A stretch of 64,000 nt of DNA from Synechococcus sp. BO 8801 (lineage in GTDB: Bacteria > Cyanobacteriota > Cyanobacteriia > PCC-6307 > Cyanobiaceae): contig NZ_NQKY01000004.1 in the NCBI RefSeq assembly GCF_002252675.1, forward strand, positions 1 to 64,000, in the 5' to 3' direction. Made by a program: the position numbers and the translations under genes. The notes below the pieces were generated by a model. That model was not told the origin of the DNA, searched no databases, and saw nothing but the letters and a program-made list of their open reading frames with translations. Shown piece after piece: positions 44,773 to 54,794 of the stretch; the stretch's first letter is position 1; each line of letters starts with the position of its first letter.

Positions 44773-46211
44773 CCCCGCAGGCGCTCGGCCAGCACCGTGC
44801 CATCGGCGGCCAGCAGCTGCAGGCGCAGCGGCATCTGGCCGGCGGCGTGGGTGGAGCAGGAGAGGCAGGGGTCGAAGCAGCGGATGCCCGCCTCCACCCG
44901 GTTGAGCATCGCCTCGGGGATCTCGGCGCCGGCGGGGACCGGATCGGGGATGTACTCCCGGGCGATCTGGTGCACCGTTCGGTTCATGGCCAGGTTGTTC
45001 TGGCCGGTGGCGATGATCAGGTTGACGCTGGTGAGCAGGCCGTCGTCATCCACCTTGTAGTGGTGGAAGAGGGTGCCCCGGGGCGCCTCGCTGACGCCCA
45101 CCGCCTCATTGCGGTTGAGGGAGGCCCGCAACCGGATGCGGCCGTGCATCAGCTCGGGGTCGGCCACCAGGATCTCAATCGCCTCCAGGCAGGCCACGAT
45201 CTCCACCAGCCGGGCGTGGTGGTAGGCGAAGCTCGAGGTGGCGGGCTGGCCGCTGCGCTGGCGCAGCTCAGCCAGCTCCCGGTCGGCCCAGGGGGTGCCG
45301 ACGCTGTCGCAGACGTTGAGCCGGGCCAGGGGGCCCACCCGGTAGATGCCGTCCGGATAGCCGAGGGGTTTGTAGTAGGGGAACTTGAGGTAGCTCCAGG
45401 GTTCCACCGCCTCGCCAAGGAAATCGGCGTAGTCGTCCTCGCTGAGCTGGTCGGCCACGATCGCCCCGGTGGCGTCCCGGAAGCGGATGCGCCCCTCGAT
45501 GTGTTCCCAGAGCCCCTTGGGGGTCACCAGGCCCATGAACAGGCTGGGGAAGTCGCCGAAGACCAGCTGCTCCTTCTGCAGGGGGCCATCGAGCAGCTTC
45601 TTGTAGAGCTCCAACGCCAGGGTCACCGTGGCGCGGGCCTCCGGCAGGCGCTCCAGGATCCAGTCCCTGGCCTCCTGGCTCAGGGGCGAGCGCACACCCC
45701 CGGGCACGGCCCAGGCGGAGTGGATCTTGCGGCCGCCCAGCAGCTCCAGGATCTGCTGGCCGAACTGGCGCAGGCGGATGCCGGCCCGGGCCAGGTCGGG
45801 GTCGGCGGCCATCAGGCCGAAGACGTTGCGCCTGGCCGGATCGCTCTCCCAGCCCAGCAGGAAATCGGGGCTGCTGAGGTGAAAGAAGGAGAGGGCGTGG
45901 GACTGGGTGAGCTGGGCCAGGTTGAGCAGCCGCCGCAGCTTGTCGGCCGCCGGGGGGATCGAAAGGGCCAGCAGCTTGTCGCCGGTCTTGGCGGCCGCCA
46001 GCAGGTGACTCACCGGGCAGATGCCGCAGATGCGGGCCGTGATGCCCGCCATCTCGGTGAAGGGGCGGCCCTCGCAGAACTTCTCGAAACCCCGGTACTC
46101 CACCACGTGGAAGCGGGTGTCGGTGAGGTGGCCGGCCTCATCGAGGTGGAGGGTGATCTTGGCGTGGCCCTCGATACGGGTCACCGGATCGATAATGACG
46201 GTGCGGGTCAT
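44769..46211 (-). CDS. hoxH: Bidirectional NiFe hydrogenase large subunit HoxH
   Basis: A 480-residue catalytic subunit. Nickel motifs: L1 [19 protein letters not shown] and L2 DPCLSCSTH near the C-terminus, with the extra tail [16 protein letters not shown] removed by HoxW. All four cysteines are present. Catalyses reversible H2 oxidation/proton reduction with HoxY in the cytosol, linked through HoxEFU to NAD(P) or ferredoxin. Starts 10 bp after hoxY. Confidence 0.97.
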   Translation of the reverse strand: MTRTVIIDPVTRIEGHAKITLHLDEAGHLTDTRFHVVEYRGFEKFCEGRPFTEMAGITARICGICPVSHLLAAAKTGDKLLALSIPPAADKLRRLLNLAQLTQSHALSFFHLSSPDFLLGWESDPARRNVFGLMAADPDLARAGIRLRQFGQQILELLGGRKIHSAWAVPGGVRSPLSQEARDWILERLPEARATVTLALELYKKLLDGPLQKEQLVFGDFPSLFMGLVTPKGLWEHIEGRIRFRDATGAIVADQLSEDDYADFLGEAVEPWSYLKFPYYKPLGYPDGIYRVGPLARLNVCDSVGTPWADRELAELRQRSGQPATSSFAYHHARLVEIVACLEAIEILVADPELMHGRIRLRASLNRNEAVGVSEAPRGTLFHHYKVDDDGLLTSVNLIIATGQNNLAMNRTVHQIAREYIPDPVPAGAEIPEAMLNRVEAGIRCFDPCLSCSTHAAGQMPLRLQLLAADGTVLAERLRG

Positions 46212-46221
46212 GGCGAGGTCC

Positions 46222-46800
46222 TCATCCGAAGCGCAGCATGGCGGGCCCCTCCATCACGGGCCGCTCGCCGGCCATCAGCGGGGTGATCGCCTCACGGATG
46301 CGCTCGGCGGAGGGGGGGCAGCCCGGCAGGTAGAGGTCCACCGGGATCACCTCATGCAGGGGCAGCACCTTCGGCAGCAGTTCGGGGACGATGCCGGGGG
46401 CGAAGGGCAGCTGGCCCGTGGCATCGGCCAGCTCCAGGTAGCCCCGCTCCAGCACCGCTTTGGCGCCGTCATGGCCGCCATCGAGCAGGTTGCGCAGCCC
46501 GGGCACATTGGCCGTCACGGCGCAGTCGCCGAAGGAGATCACCAGGGCCGTGCGTTCGCGCACCTGCAGGGCCAGCTCCAGGTTGTCGACGTTGGCCACC
46601 GCCCCCTCCACCAGGGCGATGTCGACGTTCTCGGGGTAGATCTTGACGTCGGTGCCGACGGGAGAGAAGACCACATCCACCTTCTCGGCCAGGTCGAAGA
46701 GGAACTCGTCGAGATCCAGGAAGGACATGTGGCAGCCGGAGCAGCCCGCCAGCCAGACGGTGGCGAGGCGGAGCTTGGCGGCGGGCGGGGTGGGGGTCAT
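46222..46800 (-). CDS. hoxY: Bidirectional hydrogenase small subunit HoxY
   Basis: About 192 residues. Proximal 4Fe-4S ligands are in [36 protein letters not shown] and [17 protein letters not shown]. It transfers electrons between HoxH and the diaphorase part. Start uncertain: ATG 46800 leaves 8 bp to hoxU, while ATG 46824 would overlap hoxU by 16 bp and add MAQPVTQP; neither has a strong ribosome site. Confidence 0.93.
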   Translation of the reverse strand: MTPTPPAAKLRLATVWLAGCSGCHMSFLDLDEFLFDLAEKVDVVFSPVGTDVKIYPENVDIALVEGAVANVDNLELALQVRERTALVISFGDCAVTANVPGLRNLLDGGHDGAKAVLERGYLELADATGQLPFAPGIVPELLPKVLPLHEVIPVDLYLPGCPPSAERIREAITPLMAGERPVMEGPAMLRFG

Positions 46801-46808
46801 GGGTTGGG

Positions 46809-47528
46809 TCACTGGTTGTGCCATCGGTGCTGGTCGCGGGCGCTGCGCAGCAGGGCGGGCAGGCTGGCGTCGGGCTGTTTCTCGGCGGTGGTGTCGGTGT
46901 TGCGGAACAGGGCGCCGGTGGGACACACCTCGACGCACTTGCCGCAGGAAGTGCAGGCCTGCACCTGGCCCCAGGGCTCATCGAGGCCGGCGACGATGTG
47001 GCAATGGCCGCCGCGGCTGCCGATGTCCCAGACGTGGGCCCCCTCGATCTCGTCGCACACCCGCACGCAGCGGGTGCAGAGGATGCAGCGGTTGTGGTCG
47101 AGGGTGAACTGGGGGTGGGAGGCATCCACCGACCGCTGGGGGTACTGGTAGGGGAAGCGGGAGTGGTCCATGCCCACGGTCACGGCCATGTCCTGCAGCT
47201 CGCAGTGGGTGTTGGCCACGCAGACGGCGCAGACGTGGTTGCCCTCGGCGAAGAACAGCTCCACCGTCATGCGGCGGTACTCCCTGAGCCGAGGGGTGTG
47301 GGTGTGCACCACCATCCCCTCGGCGGCGGCGGTGCTGCAGGCGGGCAGCAGCTTGGTGGACCCCTCCACCTCCACCAGGCACAGCCGGCAGGAGGAGACG
47401 GGATTGAGGCCATCGAGGTGGCAGAGGGTGGGGACGTCGGCCGCGGCGGCCCGGGTGGCCTCCAGCAGGCTGGCGCCGGCCGGCACCGCCACGTCCTGGC
47501 CATTGACGTTGAGGGTGACGACGGCCAT
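46809..47528 (-). CDS. hoxU: Bidirectional hydrogenase diaphorase subunit HoxU
   Basis: A 239-residue iron-sulfur protein related to the N-terminal part of NuoG. 2Fe-2[21 protein letters not shown]; His/Cys cluster [16 protein letters not shown]; two 4Fe-4[14 protein letters not shown] and [15 protein letters not shown]. Wires HoxF to HoxY. Its ATG overlaps the hoxF stop by one base (TGATG), indicating coupling. Confidence 0.96.
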   Translation of the reverse strand: MAVVTLNVNGQDVAVPAGASLLEATRAAAADVPTLCHLDGLNPVSSCRLCLVEVEGSTKLLPACSTAAAEGMVVHTHTPRLREYRRMTVELFFAEGNHVCAVCVANTHCELQDMAVTVGMDHSRFPYQYPQRSVDASHPQFTLDHNRCILCTRCVRVCDEIEGAHVWDIGSRGGHCHIVAGLDEPWGQVQACTSCGKCVEVCPTGALFRNTDTTAEKQPDASLPALLRSARDQHRWHNQ

Positions 47529-49123
47529 CAGCGGACCCTCGCGGTGGCGACGCAGTCCGAAGGTTCCCGGCAGGCGGCCTCGTATTCGTGGCGGAACCAG
47601 CGCAGGGTGCTGAGCACCGGATTGGGGGCCGCCTGGCCCAGGCCGCAGAGGCTGGTGACCTTCACCATCTGGCAGAGGGCATCGAGGCGCTCCATGTCCT
47701 CGGCGGTGGCCCGGCGCTCCACGAAGCGATCGAGCAGCTGGGCCAGCTGCACGGTGCCGGCGCGGCAGGGGACGCACTTGCCGCAGCTCTCGTTGACGCT
47801 GAAGCCCATGAAGTGGCGCGCCACCTCGGGCATGGAGGTGCTCTGCCCCATCACCACCATGCCGCCCGAGCCCATCATCGAACCCAGCTCCAGCAGGCTT
47901 TCGTAGTCGACGGGGGTGTCGAGCCGTTCCGCCGGGATGCAGCCCCCCGAAGGTCCCCCGGTCTGCACCGCCTTGATCGGTGAGCCATCGGGAACGCCGC
48001 CGCCGATCACCTCCACCACCGTGCGCAGGGGGGTGCCCATCGGCACCTCCACCAGGCCGGTGTTGACCACCGCCCCGGAGAGGGCGAACACCTTGGTGCC
48101 CTTGCTGTGCTCGGTGCCCATGGCGGCGTACCAGTCGCCGCCTTCCCGCAGGATCGCCGGCACGGCGGTGAAGGTCTCGACGTTGTTGATCAGGGTGGGC
48201 GCCCCCCAGAGGCCCGACTGGGCCGGGAAGGGCGGCCGTGGCTGGGGCATGCCCCGCTGACCCTGGATCGAGAGCAGCAGGGCCGTCTCTTCGCCGCAGA
48301 CGTAAGCGCCGGCCCCCACCCGCACCTCCAGCCGCAGGTTGAAGCTGGTGCCGTGGATGTGGTTGCCGAGCAGGTGTCGGCTGCGGGCCTGCTGCAGGGC
48401 CAGCCGCAGCCGCTCGATCGCCAGGGGGTATTCCGCCCGCACGTAAACGAAGCCCCGCTCGGCGCCGACGGCGTAGGCGGCGATCGCCATCCCCTCGATC
48501 AGCCGATGCGGATCGCTCTCCAGCACGCTGCGGTCCATGAAGGCGCCCGGGTCGCCTTCGTCGGCGTTGCAGACCACGTAGCGGGGGCCGGGGGGCTGGA
48601 GGGCCACCGTGTCCCACTTCAGGCCCGTCGGATAGCCGGCACCGCCACGGCCGCGCAGGCCGCTGCGGCGCACTTCGTCCCGCACCTGCTCGGGCGTGAA
48701 CTCCTGCAGGATGCGCTGCAGCTGGGCGTAGGTGCCGAAGGCGATCGCGTCGTCGATGGACTCGGGATTCACCTGCCCGCAGCCCTCCAGCACCACGGGC
48801 CGCTGCAGGGCGAAGAAGGGACCCTCCAGATCGATCCGATGGGCCGCCAGGTCATCGGCGGGGTTGGCGAGGGTTTCGGCGATCAGGGCCCCGGCCTGCT
48901 CCGGCGCCAGCCCCCCGAAGAGCTGGGTGCGGCCGGGCCGGTCGCAGGCCACGAGCGGGCCGCTGCCGCACTGGCGCAGGCAGCCCACCGGCTTGATCGT
49001 CAGCTGGGAGGGATCGAGGCCGGCGGCGTCACGGGCGCCCTCCAGGGCGGTGCGCAGGGCCTGGCTGCCGGCGGAACGGCAGCCACTGGCATCGCAGCAG
49101 CGCACCTGCACAGGGGAAGGCAT
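47528..49123 (-). CDS. hoxF: Bidirectional hydrogenase diaphorase subunit HoxF
   Basis: A 531-residue NuoF-like subunit with an N-terminal thioredoxin-like 2Fe-2S domain (CCDASGCRSAG and VGCLRQCGSGP), the FMN/NAD(P)H domain (GLRGRGGAGYPTGLKWDTV, NADEGDPGAFMDR) and a 4Fe-4S site ESCGKCVPCRAGT. It is the entry point for NAD(P)H. First gene of the hoxFUYHW-hypA run; a TGGCTAGCA element lies 26-34 bp upstream, shared with hoxE. Confidence 0.96.
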   Translation of the reverse strand: MPSPVQVRCCDASGCRSAGSQALRTALEGARDAAGLDPSQLTIKPVGCLRQCGSGPLVACDRPGRTQLFGGLAPEQAGALIAETLANPADDLAAHRIDLEGPFFALQRPVVLEGCGQVNPESIDDAIAFGTYAQLQRILQEFTPEQVRDEVRRSGLRGRGGAGYPTGLKWDTVALQPPGPRYVVCNADEGDPGAFMDRSVLESDPHRLIEGMAIAAYAVGAERGFVYVRAEYPLAIERLRLALQQARSRHLLGNHIHGTSFNLRLEVRVGAGAYVCGEETALLLSIQGQRGMPQPRPPFPAQSGLWGAPTLINNVETFTAVPAILREGGDWYAAMGTEHSKGTKVFALSGAVVNTGLVEVPMGTPLRTVVEVIGGGVPDGSPIKAVQTGGPSGGCIPAERLDTPVDYESLLELGSMMGSGGMVVMGQSTSMPEVARHFMGFSVNESCGKCVPCRAGTVQLAQLLDRFVERRATAEDMERLDALCQMVKVTSLCGLGQAAPNPVLSTLRWFRHEYEAACREPSDCVATARVR

Positions 49124-49148
49124 GGTGAACCGGGGGCGCCTTTCCTTC

Positions 49149-49157
49149 TGCTAGCCA
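49149..49157 (-). promoter_or_regulatory. TGGCTAGCA element upstream of hoxF
   Basis: Minus-strand TGGCTAGCA 26-34 bp before the hoxF start. The same nonamer lies 24-32 bp before hoxE (55324-55332). The similar spacing suggests a shared promoter part or regulator site for the split hox genes; two copies are thin evidence. Confidence 0.35.
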
Positions 49158-49177
49158 GGAAATGGCCGGGGCGCCGT

Positions 49178-50215
49178 TCAGCGGCCCTTGACGAGGCCCC
49201 GGGCAATGGAGTCTTCCGTGGCGGGCAGGGGGGTGTTGGCCGGGATGACGCCATTGGCGTAGAGCACCTGGCGGATCTGTTCCAGCAGCGGGGGCAGGTT
49301 GTTCTGTATCGGGTCGAGCAGCTCGTACTGCTCCTGGGGCCCGGGATAGCGGACCCCCCCCAGAACCGCGTCGGCGGCGCCGGGATCGAGGCCGAGGTAG
49401 TCGGCCACCTCATGGCGGATGGCGGCCGGACGTTGCCTCTCCTCCGCCCGCACCGCCTGCCAGCCCTGGACGAGGGCCAGGACGGCATCGGGGTGAAGGC
49501 GCAGAAACTCGGGTTCGACGGCGAGCACATCGAGGATCTCGTTGGGGAGCTGCCGGCTGGTGAACAGCGTGTGCAGCGGCAGGGCGCGCAGCAGAAGCTC
49601 GCTGCGGGGTGGGTAGCTGACCACCGCCGCCACCGTTCCCTGCCGCAGGGACGCCTCCCACGCGGTGGCGGGCAGGAACCGGAGCTGGGACGGCAGCGGA
49701 GGGGGCAGATCCTGGGACTCGAAGGCGCGGGCCAGCAGGTAGCGGGAGAGGCTGCTGCGGTCGAGGGCGATCGGCCGGCCGACCAGGCCCTTGAGATCCT
49801 TCACGGTCTTGAGGGCCAGCACCTGGTCGCCACCGCGGGATTCGTCGATGACGTAGACGATCACCGGACAGCGCTCCGGTGCCGCCCCGCAGATGGTGAC
49901 CACATCGATCGCCGTGGTGGCGATCGCCTGGGCCGCCCCCGCGACGTAGGCCTGCACCGCCCGGTCGTTGTCGGCGAAGTTGCGCAGGTCCAGCGTGAGT
50001 CTGCGGGGGTCGTAGTGCTGCCGGGCCTGGGCCAGGGCGAAGTAGGCGTAGCCCGGCCAGGGATTCATCGCCAGCACGAACCGGGGAGGCTGGCCTGGGC
50101 AGCCGATCAGCAGCGACAGCACCAGGGCCGCCAGAGCCACCAGCGCACCATTCCGTTGCCGCCAGCCCTTCCGGCGCCACCCCGGGGGATTGGCGAAGCC
50201 AGCGACAGCCCCCAT
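49178..50215 (-). CDS. Periplasmic substrate-binding lipoprotein, NMT1/SsuA-like
   Basis: About 345 residues. N-terminal ALVALAALVLSLLIGC is a lipoprotein signal with a Cys acceptor. The mature part is a type II binding fold related to nitrate/sulfonate/pyrimidine-precursor proteins: FVLAMNPWPGYAYFALAQAR, NDRAVQAYVAGAAQAIATTA, LVGRPIALDRSSLSRYLLAR and LHPDAVLALVQGWQAV. No ABC permease or ATPase is nearby, so it may be a sensor rather than a transporter part. Divergent from the CHASE-EAL gene by about 29 bp and 54 bp upstream of hoxF on the same strand. Ligand unknown. Confidence 0.8.
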   Translation of the reverse strand: MGAVAGFANPPGWRRKGWRQRNGALVALAALVLSLLIGCPGQPPRFVLAMNPWPGYAYFALAQARQHYDPRRLTLDLRNFADNDRAVQAYVAGAAQAIATTAIDVVTICGAAPERCPVIVYVIDESRGGDQVLALKTVKDLKGLVGRPIALDRSSLSRYLLARAFESQDLPPPLPSQLRFLPATAWEASLRQGTVAAVVSYPPRSELLLRALPLHTLFTSRQLPNEILDVLAVEPEFLRLHPDAVLALVQGWQAVRAEERQRPAAIRHEVADYLGLDPGAADAVLGGVRYPGPQEQYELLDPIQNNLPPLLEQIRQVLYANGVIPANTPLPATEDSIARGLVKGR

Positions 50216-50244
50216 GGGTGGGCCAGAAATGTGAAAAAAGTATT

Positions 50245-52998
50245 ATGGGTGATGAGAGTGAACGGTTCCCTCCCCGTCCGGCCCCGTCGCCGACTCCCAC
50301 GCTGCCGCCTTCTCCGCCGCCAGCTGAGCAACACCGCCGGGAGTCGAGCTCCCTGGTGGCTGCCGTGCTGGCCCTCGGAGTCCTGGGCACCGCCCTGCTG
50401 ACCTGGAGCAGCGTCCATCAGACGATCACGGAGCACCGCAACCGGGAGCAGCCCGCCGCCGATCTCGTCGTTGCCGCCCTGCACAGGAAGCTGGACAACA
50501 CCGAATCGGTGCTGCGGGGTCTGGTCGGCCTTCAGATGGCGTCCCAGGAGGTCACCCTCGGGGAGCTGAAGCGCTTCGTCGGGTCCCTCGAGAGCGATGG
50601 CCGCAGCCTGGAGGGCATCAGCACCCTGGGCTTCGCAACGGCCGCCTCCGGGCAGGCGCCGATCCGGCTGGTCGCGCCGATGGATCCCGGCAGCCGCGCC
50701 CTGCTGGGGGCGGATCTCTGGTCGTGGGTGCAGGGCTCCGGCAAGGAACCCGGCCGGGAGTCCTCACCGCCGGAGGGGTGGCTGCTCCCCGGCCGCCCCC
50801 GGCCGGGGGAGCCGGCCTTCCTGGTGCAGATCCTGCCCTTCGGCAGCCACCCCGGCACGGCAGCCGCAGGGTCGCCAGCGGCGAAGCGCTGGGCCTTCGC
50901 CACCCTGCCGCTGCGGGATGTCGTGCGGGCGGCCCTGAACCATCCGTTGGTCCGGCTGGACGAGCCCGTGGATCTGCAGCTGTACGTCGGCGATCGCGCC
51001 GACCCCGCCCATCTCCTCTACGACTCCCGCAACCTCCCCGAGGCGGCCGTCCTGCCCCATGCCCTCTCCCGCAGGATCGACACCGGAGGCCAGCGGTGGC
51101 TGCTGCTGGTGCAGGTCCCCCAGCATGGCACCGCTGACTGGCTGCCCAGCTGGGTGGCGGTGCTGCTGCTGGGTCTGACGACCAGCCTGCTGGCCGCCCT
51201 GCTGACCCGGGAGCTGCAGCGGCGGCGCCGACTGGCTGAACAGGAGGGCCGCAGCCTGGGGGAGCTGCGGAGCCAGCTGGAGGACAGCCTCCAGTGGCTC
51301 CGCCTCCACCGCCAGGCCTGCTCCTTGATCCAGGAGGGGATCGTGGTCACCGACCGGGACGGGGCGATCCTCGCCTGCAACGAGGCCTACGTCGCCATCA
51401 CCGGCTACCCGGAGGAGGAGCTGGTGGGGCGCAATCCCCGCATCATGAGCTCCACCTACCAGTCGGAGGGGTTCTATGCCGCCCTGTGGGAGCAACTGCT
51501 CGCCAACGACCGCTGGGAAGGGGAGATCTGGAACCAGCGCCGCAACGGTGAGGTCTATCCCGTCTGGATGCGGATGGGGGTGGTGCGGGACGGCTCCGGG
51601 GCCCCCAGCCACTACATCGCCGCCCTGACCGACCAGACCGTGCTGCGGGAGAAGGATCGGCAGCTGGAGTATCTCGGCTTCCATGACCCCCTGACCCGCC
51701 TGCCCAACCTGCAGATGGCCGAGCTCCGGCTGGGTCAGCTGTGCCAGCAGGCCCAGCCCCTGGTGGTGATCTGGATCGAACTGGACGGCATCAAGTGCAT
51801 CGAGGAAAGCTTCGGCCAGGCCAAGGGCGATCAGCTGGTGCAGCTCGCCGTCGATCGGCTGGGAGGCTTTGTGGGGCCCGCCGCCGTCATGGCCCAGGTC
51901 GGCAGGGGCGAGTTCCTGATCGTGCAGGCCCTGGAGGCGACCGGCCCCACGGCCCTGGAGACGGCCCGCACCCTCATGGCGGCTCTCACCGATCCAAAGG
52001 CTCCGGGGGGAATGCTGGAGCTCACCCTTTCGGCCTGGGCGGGCATCAGCTGCTTCCCCCAGGACTCGAGGGAGCCGGAAAACCTGCTGCTGTTTGCCTC
52101 CACGGCCCTCGGGCAGGCCCGACGCCAGGGGCCGCAGGCGGTGCAGCGGTACGCGGCCGAGATGACGGTCCGCAGCCGCCACCGTCTGGCGATCGAAGCC
52201 CATCTGCAGCGGGCGGTGGAAGGGGGCCAGCTTGAGCTGCTCTACCAGCCCCAGGTGGATGGCCAGGGGACCCTGCTGGGGGCCGAGGCCCTGCTGCGCT
52301 GGCGCAGTCCCAAGTTCGGTTCCGTATCACCACTGGAGTTCCTCCCCATCGCCGAAGCCAGCGACCTGATCCACAGGATCGGCGAATGGGTGCTGCAGGA
52401 GGCCTGCCGCCAGTGGCAGCTGTGGGTGCAAAGTGGATTCGAACCTGGACGGCTGGCGGTGAACCTTTCGAGCCGACAGTTTCAGGATTCCCGCCAGACC
52501 GTGCCGGACATGGTGCAGGCGTGCCTGAGCCACTCGGGGCTGGACGTGACACGGCTGGAGCTGGAAATCACAGAGAGCTGCCTGATGCCGGCTCTTGGGA
52601 CCCGGGAGCAACTCCTACGGTTATTTGCGATGGGTGTGGAACTGGCGATCGACGATTTCGGCACCGGTTTCTCCTCCCTGAGCACCATCCACAACTTTCC
52701 GATCCGCAAGCTCAAGATCGACCGTTCCTTCGTGGATGGGGTCGACAGCAACCCCACCTCCCAGTCGATCGTGCGCGCCACCCTGGCCATGGCCGAGGAC
52801 CTCGGGGTGAACGTCCTGGCTGAGGGGGTGGAGCGCCCCGAGGAACTGGACTTCCTGGTTCGCTGCGGCTGCCCCGCCTTCCAGGGCTACCTGTTCAGTC
52901 GTCCCCTCTCCGCCGAGGCGTTCGAGGATCTGCTCCGCAGGGGAACCGGCCTCGGCCCGGTGGCGGGCGGCGAGCCGGCGGCGGTCCCCCTGCCATGA
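50245..52998 (+). CDS. CHASE-PAS-GGDEF(degenerate)-EAL membrane protein
   Basis: About 917 residues from ATG 50245. TM1 (VAAVLALGVLGTALLTW), a periplasmic CHASE-like domain starting LDNTESVLRGLVGLQMASQE, TM2 (WVAVLLLGLTTSLLAALL), a PAS domain (GIVVTDRDGAILACNEAY), a GGDEF domain with GRGEF at 553-557, and an EAL domain. The EAL set is intact: EALLRW at 681, NLSSRQF, ELEITES, AIDDFGTGFSS, KLKIDRSFV, LAEGVE and FQGYLFSRP. Expected to degrade c-di-GMP under external control, with the GGDEF part perhaps only binding GTP. GTG 50218 is an alternative start. Stop overlaps the next gene (ATGA). Confidence 0.88.
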   Translation: MGDESERFPPRPAPSPTPTLPPSPPPAEQHRRESSSLVAAVLALGVLGTALLTWSSVHQTITEHRNREQPAADLVVAALHRKLDNTESVLRGLVGLQMASQEVTLGELKRFVGSLESDGRSLEGISTLGFATAASGQAPIRLVAPMDPGSRALLGADLWSWVQGSGKEPGRESSPPEGWLLPGRPRPGEPAFLVQILPFGSHPGTAAAGSPAAKRWAFATLPLRDVVRAALNHPLVRLDEPVDLQLYVGDRADPAHLLYDSRNLPEAAVLPHALSRRIDTGGQRWLLLVQVPQHGTADWLPSWVAVLLLGLTTSLLAALLTRELQRRRRLAEQEGRSLGELRSQLEDSLQWLRLHRQACSLIQEGIVVTDRDGAILACNEAYVAITGYPEEELVGRNPRIMSSTYQSEGFYAALWEQLLANDRWEGEIWNQRRNGEVYPVWMRMGVVRDGSGAPSHYIAALTDQTVLREKDRQLEYLGFHDPLTRLPNLQMAELRLGQLCQQAQPLVVIWIELDGIKCIEESFGQAKGDQLVQLAVDRLGGFVGPAAVMAQVGRGEFLIVQALEATGPTALETARTLMAALTDPKAPGGMLELTLSAWAGISCFPQDSREPENLLLFASTALGQARRQGPQAVQRYAAEMTVRSRHRLAIEAHLQRAVEGGQLELLYQPQVDGQGTLLGAEALLRWRSPKFGSVSPLEFLPIAEASDLIHRIGEWVLQEACRQWQLWVQSGFEPGRLAVNLSSRQFQDSRQTVPDMVQACLSHSGLDVTRLELEITESCLMPALGTREQLLRLFAMGVELAIDDFGTGFSSLSTIHNFPIRKLKIDRSFVDGVDSNPTSQSIVRATLAMAEDLGVNVLAEGVERPEELDFLVRCGCPAFQGYLFSRPLSAEAFEDLLRRGTGLGPVAGGEPAAVPLP

Positions 52999-54794
52999 GA
53001 GCCCCCAGCCCCACCATGACGCTGCGCCAGGGACTGCTCCTGGCCCTGCTGGCCGGCCTGGCGGTGCTCGGCAATGTGAGCGCGCTGCCGCTGTTCTTCG
53101 GCATCCAGATCCTGCTCGGATCGATCGTTCCCACCCTCATCCTTCTCTGGCGCCGGGGCTGGTGGAGCGTGGCGATCGCCGTTGTGGCCAGCCTCTACAC
53201 CTGGAAGCTCTGGGGCCATCCCTGGGCCATCGTCATCTTCAGCGCCGAGGCCCTGTGGCAGGCGGTGTTCGTCAATCGCTTCAACGGCCCTCCGGAGAAC
53301 GACCTCAAGGGCCGGATCATCCTGGCCGAGATCAGTTTCTGGCTCCTGGTGGGGACACCGATGGTGTTCTTCTTCTATGGCGTCGTGCTGCAGATCGATC
53401 CGGCGAACGTGGCCGTGACGGCCGCCAAGCAGGCGGTCAACGGCCTGGCCAACACGGTCATGGCCTTCCTCCTGTTCGTGCTGCTGCAGGTGTGGCGCAA
53501 CCGCAGGGGCCAGGGACTGCTACCGCTGCGGGGCCTGGTGTTCTCCGTGGTGCTGGCGGCCTTCACGTTGCCGTCGCTGGCCCTCACCTTCCTCTCGGGC
53601 AACCTGCTGCAGGGGGCTGCCCAGGAGGCGGTGCTGGACAACCTTCAGACCGTCGCCGAGGCCGCGGCCCGGATCAATCCCCGCCAGCTCGCCGAGCCCA
53701 CCCGGGGACTGCCGGCCAGCCCCGGCGCGACGGCCTTCCTGCTCATCGACAGGGAGGGCCACCGGACCAGCTCCAATCCTGTGTTGTTCCTGCGGCTGGA
53801 GAACAACTTCCTGCCGGCGCCACAGGAGTTGATCCAGCCGGATGGGCTTCAGATTCTGGTGCCAAGGGGTCAACGCCCCGCCCTCAAGGTGTGGATCCAG
53901 GGGTACTGGAGCACGACCGTGATCTCCGGCCGCCATCGGGTGCAGGTGGTGCAGCCCGCTCGACCAGTGGTGCTGAAGCTGCAGGCCCAGAGCACCACCC
54001 TGCTCACCGCATCGCTGGGGCTGATGCTGCTGGGGGTCCTGCTCAGCGAGCTGATGGCCAGCCTGGTGGAGGGCCAGATGCGGCTGCTGCGTGCCTCGGT
54101 GCCGGAGGTCAGCGACGACGTTCCCGACCTCACCGGAGGCCCCGAGCCTGACGGGGGCTCCGGTGATGGCAGCGTCATCGCCGAAGTCCAGGGACTGGTG
54201 GGCCGTCTCCACGAACACCTGCGCAGGGAAGCCCGCCTGAGCCAGGATCTCGCCGCCATGAGCGAACGGTTCCGGCAGAGCAGCGAGCAACTGCGGCGTC
54301 TCTCGAGCACCGATCTGCTCACCGGGGCCAGAAACCGGTCCGAGCTGGAACGCAGCCTGCAACTGCTGGCCCATCGGGCCTCCGAGTGCACCGTGCCCCT
54401 GTCCTGCCTGGCCTTCGCGGTGCAGGGCCTGCGGCCGATCAACACCGTGCTCGGCCGGCAGAAGGGGGATGAGGTCCTGCAGCGGCTGATCGCCAGCGTG
54501 AAGCAACTGCTGCACGCCAACGACGAACTGTTCCGGATCGGCGGCAGCGAATTCCTGCTGCTGCTCTGGGATCAGCCGCTCGAATCGGCCCGCACCACGG
54601 CGGAACAGATCCGCAGGGTCGTGACCGAGACGGCCATGCCGGCGGGGAAGGGACCCGCCACCGGGCTGGCGATGAATGCGGGGGTGAGTCTGCTGGCGGC
54701 CAGCGATGCCAGCGGCCAGGCCATGCTGTCGCGGGTGGAGCTGGCCCTGAACCAATCCAGGGATCTGGGGGCCAATCAGGTGGTGGTGCGCTGA
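52995..54794 (+). CDS. Membrane GGDEF-domain protein with GGSEF motif
   Basis: A 599-residue protein. N-terminal MASE-like block of about six helices (to residue about 200), a periplasmic loop (about 205-330), another helix (ASLGLMLLGVLLSELMASL), a coiled linker, then a GGDEF domain from SSTDLLTGARNRSELERSL. The active-site loop reads RIGGSEFLLLL (G516-F520), with Ser in place of the catalytic acidic residue, so cyclase activity is doubtful; it may act as a c-di-GMP or GTP sensor. Coupled to the EAL gene by a 4-bp overlap. Its last 19 bp overlap convergent hoxE. Confidence 0.85.
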   Translation: MRAPSPTMTLRQGLLLALLAGLAVLGNVSALPLFFGIQILLGSIVPTLILLWRRGWWSVAIAVVASLYTWKLWGHPWAIVIFSAEALWQAVFVNRFNGPPENDLKGRIILAEISFWLLVGTPMVFFFYGVVLQIDPANVAVTAAKQAVNGLANTVMAFLLFVLLQVWRNRRGQGLLPLRGLVFSVVLAAFTLPSLALTFLSGNLLQGAAQEAVLDNLQTVAEAAARINPRQLAEPTRGLPASPGATAFLLIDREGHRTSSNPVLFLRLENNFLPAPQELIQPDGLQILVPRGQRPALKVWIQGYWSTTVISGRHRVQVVQPARPVVLKLQAQSTTLLTASLGLMLLGVLLSELMASLVEGQMRLLRASVPEVSDDVPDLTGGPEPDGGSGDGSVIAEVQGLVGRLHEHLRREARLSQDLAAMSERFRQSSEQLRRLSSTDLLTGARNRSELERSLQLLAHRASECTVPLSCLAFAVQGLRPINTVLGRQKGDEVLQRLIASVKQLLHANDELFRIGGSEFLLLLWDQPLESARTTAEQIRRVVTETAMPAGKGPATGLAMNAGVSLLAASDASGQAMLSRVELALNQSRDLGANQVVVR

